DNA of 10,664 nucleotides from Candidatus Hydrogenedentota bacterium (GTDB lineage: Bacteria > Hydrogenedentota > Hydrogenedentia > Hydrogenedentales > SLHB01), in NCBI GenBank assembly GCA_003557825.1, contig PWNM01000392.1, positions 1-10,664 of the forward strand. The letters run 5' to 3'. Position 1 is the stretch's first letter. Every line of letters starts with the position of its first letter. Shown here piece after piece: positions 1-5,619 of the stretch. The notes under the pieces are model-generated. The model saw only the letters and a program-made list of their open reading frames with translations. It searched no databases and was not told the origin of the DNA. The position numbers and the translations under genes are program-made.

Positions 1-661
1 CGAGGGGTTCGTCAATCTGAATCATGCCGTCCCGCAGGAGAAGCACTCGATCGGCCACTTCTTCAACCTCATTCAGCAGGTGGGATGAAAACAGGACAGC
101 GCGGCCTTGTTCAGCGGCGTTGCGCATGACCTCACTCAGGATGTCCCGACGCGCCACGGCATCGATTCCGGCGGAGGGCTCATCGAGTACGAGTAGATCG
201 GGATGATGGGCGACGGCGGCCACAAGCCCCACTTGCGCCCGTTGTCCCCGAGACAGATCGCCCAGTGCATTCGCCCGTGGAATCCGGTAGGCGTCGATTA
301 ACGTATTTGCATACTCCATGTCCCAAGTGGGATAGAAGGCGCTGAGGAACCACATCAGATCGTCCGTGGTCATCCAGTCGAATCCGGAGCGATCCTCGGA
401 CAGATAGCCGATGCGCGCCAATACACGTTCGGGATACCGATACGGCAGTAGTCCAAAGACGCGAACATCGCCCCTCTGCGGAACGAACATGCCAATCAGA
501 TGGCGGATGATGGTGGTCTTTCCGGCTCCATTTTCGCCCATCAAGGCGACGACTTCACCTGGGGAGATGTCAAAGGTGACCCCGCGCAAAACCGGACCAT
601 CGTCGGGATCATATTCGCAGACGAGATCCTTGACCGAGATATAGGTACTCCCATCGTCCAT
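1..661 (-). CDS. ABC transporter ATP-binding protein, ABC-2/YtrB-like type (3' end beyond window)
   Basis: This is the nucleotide-binding subunit of an ABC transporter; it would hydrolyse ATP at the inner face of the membrane to drive an ABC-2-type permease. The visible 220 residues contain Walker A GENGAGKT (42-49), signature LSRGQ (136-140), Walker B LLVLDEP (156-162), D-loop SAGID (163-167) and switch histidine H194. The usual Q-loop glutamine is replaced in GYLSED (85-90), as is common in this subfamily, and FYPTWD (109-114) is also typical of YtrB-like ATPases. The ATG at 661-659 is preceded by a TGAGGA ribosome site. The reading frame is open to base 2, so the C-terminus is missing, and the permease is probably the next gene to the left. 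The substrate cannot be told. YtrB-type ATPases often follow a GntR-family regulator gene, but here a divergent intergenic region lies upstream instead. The family call is firm; the subfamily is likely. Confidence 0.93.
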   Translation of the reverse strand, partial: MDDGSTYISVKDLVCEYDPDDGPVLRGVTFDISPGEVVALMGENGAGKTTIIRHLIGMFVPQRGDVRVFGLLPYRYPERVLARIGYLSEDRSGFDWMTTDDLMWFLSAFYPTWDMEYANTLIDAYRIPRANALGDLSRGQRAQVGLVAAVAHHPDLLVLDEPSAGIDAVARRDILSEVMRNAAEQGRAVLFSSHLLNEVEEVADRVLLLRDGMIQIDEPL

Positions 662-717
662 AGTACGTCCTCACCCCAACAAGACCGGTTATCTGCCAGT
701 CTACGATGTTAACGAAA

Positions 718-753
718 GCAATCGTATTGCGGTAATTTGGCCTGCTCGTATTG
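718..753. promoter_or_regulatory. Possible operator: 13-bp inverted repeat plus direct repeat of TCGTATTG
   Basis: A perfect 5-bp inverted repeat with a 3-bp centre (GCAAT-CGT-ATTGC) spans 718-730. The octamer TCGTATTG occurs at 722-729 and again at 746-753, 24 bp apart, with the second copy overlapping the candidate -10 of the ABC gene. This would suit a repressor or activator site controlling the ABC transporter. An 8-bp repeat in a region this size can arise by chance, so the call is tentative. Confidence 0.25.
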
Positions 754-778
754 TGCCTATTATGCGTCTATCGGTCAA
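750..778 (-). promoter_or_regulatory. Candidate sigma70-type promoter for the ABC ATPase gene
   Basis: On the minus strand a -35 TTGACC (778-773) and a -10 CACAAT (755-750) are separated by 17 bp. They match the consensus at 5/6 and 4/6 positions. Transcription would start near 743 and give a leader of about 80 nt before the ATG at 661. The -10 overlaps one copy of the TCGTATTG direct repeat. Assigned by eye only. Confidence 0.35.
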
Positions 779-805
779 TTCAACCGCCGCTTAGATGGGT
801 CCGCA

Positions 806-835
806 TTGACAACCTGTGGTATGCTTTGTTGAAAT
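806..835 (+). promoter_or_regulatory. Candidate promoter for the rightward three-gene block
   Basis: A perfect -35 hexamer TTGACA (806-811) is followed after 18 bp by TGAAAT (830-835), a 4/6 match to the -10 consensus that lacks the important second-position A. An alternative is the extended -10-like TGGTATGCT (817-825), which has no good -35. Either would place the start 40-65 nt upstream of the TTG codon at 897. Rightward transcription from this region is expected because the genes are divergent, but the exact hexamers are uncertain. Confidence 0.33.
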
Positions 836-854
836 GATAGGATGTATAGCATAC
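819..854. repeat. Inverted repeat GTATGCT / AGCATAC in the divergent intergenic region
   Basis: Perfect 7-bp arms GTATGCT (819-825) and AGCATAC (848-854) are separated by 22 bp. They bracket the candidate -10 and start region of the rightward promoter, so a dimeric regulator binding both arms could control it. The centre-to-centre distance is about 29 bp, close to three helical turns. No T-run follows, so it is not a terminator. Confidence 0.3.
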
Positions 855-896
855 TGAACGTCAAGGCGGATAAGACGAGCGAACCACAGGAGATGC

Positions 897-1448
897 TTGT
901 TGGGTTATCGAGAGCACCCATTTGATAAATGGACAGCGCCCCTGATTGTTACCTGGACCTTGTTTTTTGTGTCGGGTCTGTTCCCAGGGGTGACTTTTGA
1001 CGCCCTCCGTGAGGCCGGTTGGGTCACTACACAACGGGCGATGGTCAATTCACCGCATCTGGTGACAGGAGCCTATGCCTTTTACTTGGCCCATTTTGCA
1101 TTGCGCCGCGCCCAGGAAGGCGGTGCTCCACGGTGGGCTGCCCGGCTCACAGGATTCTATGTATTTGTATTGGGACTGATTGCATTTTTTGAACTGCCCT
1201 TTCGGCTGGTCATATTTGCGCCCTCCCTCCTGCGCGCCGGAGACGGGTATATTCTACTTATGGTTGGTGTGGTGAAGCTCATTGCCTGGCTGGTGTTGTA
1301 CGGCATGGTGCTGCGGTACTATGCCATGGGCAATACAAGGGTTTTTGCCGAGTTGGCTCCTCAACGGCCGATCACGGCTGACCGGGGCTCCAAACCGAAA
1401 CAGGATGTTGAAGAAACGGCTTTCGGAGAAGATGCCGCAGGTCGTTAA
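897..1448 (+). CDS. Unrecognised four-helix integral membrane protein
   Basis: I do not recognise this 183-residue protein and assign no function. It is strongly hydrophobic, with about four likely membrane helices at residues 12-32, 54-70, 84-108 and 117-142. A basic-acidic polar tail (about 150-183) is probably cytoplasmic. No ATG lies in frame near the beginning; the frame upstream is closed by TGA at 855. The start must therefore be TTG at 897 or the adjacent TTG at 900. The ribosome site ACAGGAG (886-892) leaves 4 nt to the first and a better 7 nt to the second, a difference of one residue. An ATG at 893 is in another frame and stops after ten codons. It is the first gene of a rightward block with the cohesin-like and DUF1080 genes, 25 bp before the next start. 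An unknown-family membrane protein is the safest label. Confidence 0.8.
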   Translation: MLGYREHPFDKWTAPLIVTWTLFFVSGLFPGVTFDALREAGWVTTQRAMVNSPHLVTGAYAFYLAHFALRRAQEGGAPRWAARLTGFYVFVLGLIAFFELPFRLVIFAPSLLRAGDGYILLMVGVVKLIAWLVLYGMVLRYYAMGNTRVFAELAPQRPITADRGSKPKQDVEETAFGEDAAGR

Positions 1449-1473
1449 CCGAATCAACGGCGGAGCATGCGTG

Positions 1474-2559
1474 ATGCGTATTGGGACCCTAGTTCTCATA
1501 GGCATATGTGTGGCCTCGTTCCATGCCATGTCGGAGGGCGGAGCGTTGCATGTGGGTGAAGTTGCCATCCGCGGGGATGCCGTTTCCTTTCCCATTTTGC
1601 TGACGGGCGTCCCCGATGATGCCGTTGCGGGGCTCGATTTTATCCTCGAGCACGATCCCCAAACACTGAATGCAACAGGAGTTCGGTCGGGTCCGGTGAC
1701 CATCGCGGCCAACAAGAGCGTAGCCGCCAACATGCGGTCTGGGCTGGTCAATGTGGTGATCTCCGGCATCAACCAGACCACATTGGCTCCGGGCGTGATA
1801 GCCGAGGTTCAGATGCGACGGGCAGCCAATGCGCCGGGCGGGGCCACGACCTTGACCATCCGAAGTACGACCTTCACTTCACCCGAAGCCGACGAGATTC
1901 CGTCTGAAGGGGGATCGTGGACTGTTGATCTTCCCCGGAGACCGGGCGGTAACGATGGGCCGGGGAGCTCGCCCGACCCGGGCATCGGTATTACTCCGCC
2001 ATCGGAAAATGTGGATGATGGCAATGACGACGAGGAAGAAGACGACGTGGTTGTGGGCCTTCCCCATGCAGACGGGTCGGAGGGAAACGGCGAAGGGGAC
2101 GATCCAATAGGATCCGAAGCGGAACGTCTGGCCCGGGCCATGCGCGATATCGACCAGATCCGGTCAGGTATGCGCAGTAACGACGGTATGGATGATTCCT
2201 TGAGCGCGAACCGATCGCCAAATGGCGGCCCCGGCGCCACCTCTCCCCCGTTTGACACGGTATCCGGAGAGGTAGCTCCGCTTGGGTTCGACCTTGCCGA
2301 AGCAGACGGAGACTTGGATGGCGCAAGGGATGTCGCTAAGGACCCCTCACAACCTGCCTTCGGCAATCCCCGCGGCGGGCGTGCGGCTGATGAACAGGTT
2401 GCCCCCCTGTTGCCGGATCGCTCCGACAACGGTAATGTAAACTGGATTCAGTGGACCATAGTTGCTACGGTGGCAGCGGGACTAGTTGGATTGTTCGTCT
2501 TTCGACGCCAATATTTGACTTCGAACCGGGCAACCGTAGCCCAACTCCATCGGCGTTGA
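1474..2559 (+). CDS. Cohesin-like, acidic-linker, C-terminally membrane-anchored surface protein
   Basis: This 361-residue protein probably sits on the outer face of a membrane. Residues 1-23 form a signal peptide. Residues about 25-150 resemble a cohesin-type beta-sandwich: VSFPILLTGVP, then GLDFILEHDP and a VVISGINQT strand, the pattern of cohesins and related planctomycete domains. A Gly/Pro/Ser/Asp-rich, probably disordered linker follows (151-320), including an Asp/Glu run at 181-191. A single helix (about 324-343) and a basic tail end the protein, as in a type I membrane anchor. No LPXTG or PEP-CTERM motif is seen. ATG 1474 is chosen because CGGAG lies 8 nt upstream and the signal peptide begins there; GTG 1471 is possible, and longer in-frame starts overlap the previous gene and would bury the signal peptide. 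Known cohesins bind dockerins on enzymes, but no dockerin is visible in the complete genes here. The domain call is good; the anchoring role is inferred. Confidence 0.85.
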   Translation: MRIGTLVLIGICVASFHAMSEGGALHVGEVAIRGDAVSFPILLTGVPDDAVAGLDFILEHDPQTLNATGVRSGPVTIAANKSVAANMRSGLVNVVISGINQTTLAPGVIAEVQMRRAANAPGGATTLTIRSTTFTSPEADEIPSEGGSWTVDLPRRPGGNDGPGSSPDPGIGITPPSENVDDGNDDEEEDDVVVGLPHADGSEGNGEGDDPIGSEAERLARAMRDIDQIRSGMRSNDGMDDSLSANRSPNGGPGATSPPFDTVSGEVAPLGFDLAEADGDLDGARDVAKDPSQPAFGNPRGGRAADEQVAPLLPDRSDNGNVNWIQWTIVATVAAGLVGLFVFRRQYLTSNRATVAQLHRR

Positions 2560-2592
2560 TTAACCAATAGCAAACGAGTGAGGAGGATTCCA

Positions 2593-3384
2593 ATGAGCAA
2601 GTTGTGGGTAGTCATCGTGTTGTTGGCCATGGCCTTTTCAGTAGCCCCCTGGGGTGTGGCTGAAGACGAAGGCGAATGGATCCCGCTGTTCAACGGCGAA
2701 GATCTGGATGATTGGACGCCCAAGTTTCGCGGGCACGAGGCAGGTGTCAACTACAAAAATACCTTTCGTGTGGAGGACGGCTTACTTCGCGTGGTCTACG
2801 ATGAATACGATACGTTCGACGATGCTTTCGGACACCTGTTCCATAAAGATACCTTTTCCCATTACCGTCTTCGAGTCGAATACCGGTTTGTGGGCGAGCA
2901 GGTTCCCGGTGGCGCGGGGTGGGCGTTTCGGAACAACGGGCTAATGCTCCATGGACAATCGCCTGAGAGCATGAGGTTGGATCAGAGTTTTCCGGTTTCG
3001 ATTGAAGCTCAACTGCTCGGAGGCGATGGTGAGAACGATCGACCCAATCTGGCCGTTTGCACGCCGGGTACCCTGGTTGTTGTCGATGGCGAACTGGTAC
3101 CGGCCCATTGCACAGGTCCCCAAGTTGGGCGAACTTTTCACGGCGATGATTGGGTGACGGTCGAGGTCGAAGTGCGCGGCAGCGAGGTGATTCGTCACAT
3201 CCATAATGGCGATGTGCTTATGGAATACACCGAACCGCAATTGCATCCGGGCGACTCCGATGCGGCGCCTTTGGTGGAAGCACGCAATGGGGAGGTATTG
3301 CTTGAAGAGGGCACCATTTCGATTCAGGCGGAAAGCCATCCTACCGATTTCCGCCGCATCGAGATCATGGTTCTCGAACCATAA
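2593..3384 (+). CDS. Secreted DUF1080 / 3-keto-disaccharide hydrolase-domain protein
   Basis: This 263-residue exported protein belongs to the DUF1080 family (Pfam 3-keto-disaccharide hydrolase), a concanavalin A-like beta-sandwich fold. Some members cleave 3-keto-glycosides; many in PVC-type bacteria are uncharacterised. A signal peptide with probable cleavage after GVA (21-23) precedes the family opening WIPLFNGEDLDDW (29-41). The conserved core includes GWAFRNNGLMLHGQ (109-122) and ends with the usual strand FRRIEIMVLEP (253-263). C156 and C173 could form a disulfide, and the whole domain is the normal family length. The start is ATG 2593, 6 nt after a strong AGGAGG (2581-2586); GTG 2578 is in frame but contains the ribosome site. 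It lies 33 bp after the cohesin-like gene, probably in the same transcript, and ends 3 bp from the convergent helicase gene. The specific substrate is unknown. Confidence 0.92.
   Translation: MSKLWVVIVLLAMAFSVAPWGVAEDEGEWIPLFNGEDLDDWTPKFRGHEAGVNYKNTFRVEDGLLRVVYDEYDTFDDAFGHLFHKDTFSHYRLRVEYRFVGEQVPGGAGWAFRNNGLMLHGQSPESMRLDQSFPVSIEAQLLGGDGENDRPNLAVCTPGTLVVVDGELVPAHCTGPQVGRTFHGDDWVTVEVEVRGSEVIRHIHNGDVLMEYTEPQLHPGDSDAAPLVEARNGEVLLEEGTISIQAESHPTDFRRIEIMVLEP
3367..3382. repeat. Short hairpin across the DUF1080 stop codon in the convergent junction
   Basis: ATGGTT (3367-3372) and AACCAT (3377-3382) form a perfect 6-bp stem around the tetraloop CTCG. It covers the last codons of the DUF1080 gene and the first base of its TAA. 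Neither strand has a T-run after it, so it does not qualify as an intrinsic terminator. It is the only secondary structure I see between the two convergent genes and may slow or process converging transcripts, or be coincidental. Confidence 0.3.
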
Positions 3385-3387
3385 TAC

Positions 3388-5619
3388 CTAGCGGGTGCTG
3401 AGCGTAGCAGCGGAGCGGGGTGAGACGCCGGTGATGCGCTTCCCGTAGAGTCGTTCGGGAAGCGCATTGGGCTCGGGCGTGATCACGATCAAGGCCCGGA
3501 TACGTTCGTCCTGAATGTACCCACGTATTTGACGAATCAATGCGGCGGAGGGTATCGAGGCCAGCTTGACCTCGATGCCCACGCCATCAGTGGTTAGCAT
3601 GTCAATGATGCCCTCGTTGACGGTCACCTCGCGTTCAACCTCCATGCCCAAATCCACGAGCCATGTGAAGATGCGTTCCTGATACCGTTTTTCATCGGGG
3701 CTGCGGTCCCACACGAACGACTCGATAGCCGCCAACACTGTCCAATAGCCTTGGGGTTCCTTTATTTCGAACTCGGCCCTGGCCTGCTCGAGATCGACTT
3801 TGTATTTCACCAACATGTCGTGAGCGATGTCTTCGAGGCGTTTTCGTCCGCCATGGGAATCGAGCTCGGGGTGGTACGGCATGTCCGGATTAAGGATTTT
3901 GAAGGCTTGTTCGCTTTTTAGGTCCAGGATGGATGCGATGGCCGGGTCGGTTCCCTCGCGGCTGACAAGAAACAAGGCCAGGACACTGTCCTGCTGTCCG
4001 AACCTGTGCAATCGACCGATGACCTGATGATGAATCTGGGGTGACCAGTCCAACTCTCCGAAAACCACGATTGACGAGGCGTTCTGAAGCCCATCCATCC
4101 CCTCACCGGAACGTAAGGATAAGATCAACAGCCGCGTATCGCCCCGAATGAATGCCTGTTTGTTGGCTTCTTTTTGATGGGGGGATTCCGAGCCGGTAAT
4201 CAAGACGGGGTTGTAGTCGGCCAGTACCTTGCGCCAAATGTCGTATGTGTCGCGATGCCACCCGACAAGGACCACCGGTTGGCCGCTCTCCAGGATGATC
4301 CGGGTCCGGGCCGCCACATAGTGAGCTTTCGAGACGCCCGTCGCATGGCGCAGTCGCATATCCAGCATGCCCGACGAGGTCATTCGGTCCTCGGAAGTGA
4401 AACCGAATAGGGTTTTCTTGGCTAGTTCCAGGATCTCTCCAAGGGAAGCGTTGAAACGTTTCACATCGTGGTCGACCTGTTCAGCGACAATCTGGACTTC
4501 CGGTAATTCGAGACCGACTTCTGTTTTTGTGCGCCGAATCATAAGAAGGTGCTCATGCAGCATGGCTCCCAGAGCATCCGGTTGTTCTACGATCAGCTTG
4601 TGATAGCGGGTCATTGTCCCCCACTCTTCCACAAAGTCGCGAAACCGTCCCAGACACATGGGGTTGAGCAGGTTGAGAACGTTGTAGATCTCGTCGCCGT
4701 AGTTGTAGATGGGCGTAGCAGTCAAGCCAATGCAGTAGGCGCTATGGCGGGCCACAGTCTGGGCCGCCTTGTACTTCGCCGTTCCCCGTCGTCGCAGTTC
4801 CTGGCACTCATCGAAAACAACAAACCGAAAAATTTTCTGTGCAAACACATCAATCCAACCCCGCAGACAGGAATAGCGCATAACATAGACATCCGCCGGA
4901 GGCAGCTCGTACGGAGCAAGGGATTCGATCGCGTGGATGGTGATTCCTTCAGAGTCGGATGAATGATCCCCCACGGCACGGAGCATCCCTTTGGGGGTGA
5001 TGCGCACTGTGGGGGTGAATTTAGCAAACTCAAGAACAGTCTGCTCGAAGAGTTGGGTCATGGTTACGAATAGAACAGGCGTTTCTTTTTCGCGCACGAT
5101 GGATGCGATAGCGACAGCAGTCTTTCCAAGCCCCACGTCGTCGGCGATAAGCAGGCGTTTCCTGAGCGTAACCGCCTCTACTGCCTTGCGTTGGTAACTG
5201 CGTAGCGGCAGCAGCAAGGGCAGGTCGGATAACGGCGGCACATCCGTATGGATCTGAAATTGATGAACGGCGTCTGCATGCATCAACTCCTTGGCAATAA
5301 GCCGTTCGAGGGTCGGCCGGTCGACTTCATCTACAGCCAACGGGTAGAGTTTTAGAAACCAATTGAACTCGGTCCAAAAGCCAGGGATGCTTGCCGGTAG
5401 GCTGATTACGCCGGACTCTCGTGACGAAACGGAAGGGAACAACCGGCGGAGCTTCATGGCCACGTCGGGCCGCACCTGGGTAAGACGCCAGGTCCGTCCC
5501 TTTTTCTCGATTCGTCCATAGGGGGATTCCTGGACAAGCTGAGCCGGAGAAAGCCGGTCGTATAGCACATGCTGTGCTTCGCGGGAATGTATCGACGGCA
5601 GCGGCTCTGGTTTGGTCAT
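3388..5619 (-). CDS. SNF2-family helicase with C-terminal PD-(D/E)XK nuclease-like domain
   Basis: This 743-residue cytoplasmic protein is an ATP-driven DNA translocase of the SNF2/HepA type (superfamily 2). Residues 1-138 form an unassigned N-terminal region. RecA lobe 1 has LRSYQRKAV (139-147), Walker A DDVGLGKT (160-167), motif II DECQ (270-273) and GLTATP (298-303). Lobe 2 has SLRSGEGMDGLQ (501-512) and QVIGRLHRFGQ (532-542). After a linker, residues about 640-725 look like a PD-(D/E)XK nuclease: E648 in the first helix, D673, the pair E683-x-K685 in GIEVKL, and Q697 in the next helix. Helicase plus nuclease suggests DNA repair, recombination or defence, but no classical defence partner is adjacent. 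ATG 5619 overlaps the antiporter stop codon (TGA 5618-5616) by 4 bp, suggesting translational coupling. The helicase call is firm; the nuclease call rests on motif spacing and could be a catalytically dead or misread domain. Confidence 0.93.
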   Translation of the reverse strand: MTKPEPLPSIHSREAQHVLYDRLSPAQLVQESPYGRIEKKGRTWRLTQVRPDVAMKLRRLFPSVSSRESGVISLPASIPGFWTEFNWFLKLYPLAVDEVDRPTLERLIAKELMHADAVHQFQIHTDVPPLSDLPLLLPLRSYQRKAVEAVTLRKRLLIADDVGLGKTAVAIASIVREKETPVLFVTMTQLFEQTVLEFAKFTPTVRITPKGMLRAVGDHSSDSEGITIHAIESLAPYELPPADVYVMRYSCLRGWIDVFAQKIFRFVVFDECQELRRRGTAKYKAAQTVARHSAYCIGLTATPIYNYGDEIYNVLNLLNPMCLGRFRDFVEEWGTMTRYHKLIVEQPDALGAMLHEHLLMIRRTKTEVGLELPEVQIVAEQVDHDVKRFNASLGEILELAKKTLFGFTSEDRMTSSGMLDMRLRHATGVSKAHYVAARTRIILESGQPVVLVGWHRDTYDIWRKVLADYNPVLITGSESPHQKEANKQAFIRGDTRLLILSLRSGEGMDGLQNASSIVVFGELDWSPQIHHQVIGRLHRFGQQDSVLALFLVSREGTDPAIASILDLKSEQAFKILNPDMPYHPELDSHGGRKRLEDIAHDMLVKYKVDLEQARAEFEIKEPQGYWTVLAAIESFVWDRSPDEKRYQERIFTWLVDLGMEVEREVTVNEGIIDMLTTDGVGIEVKLASIPSAALIRQIRGYIQDERIRALIVITPEPNALPERLYGKRITGVSPRSAATLSTR

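Noticed and set aside
893..925. ATG at 893 as the start of the membrane protein
   Set aside because: It is out of frame with the long reading frame and reaches a TGA after ten codons.
1282..1473. N-terminal extension of the cohesin-like protein
   Set aside because: It overlaps the membrane-protein gene in another frame, would put 64 residues before the signal peptide, and the ribosome site lies just before 1474.
1254..1781. 175-codon minus-strand frame across the membrane-protein/cohesin junction
   Set aside because: Antisense to two supported genes and lacks any recognisable domain.
1809..2429. 206-codon minus-strand frame inside the cohesin-like gene
   Set aside because: Serine/proline-rich translation is the antisense of the acidic Gly/Asp/Ser linker; no ribosome site and no family resemblance.
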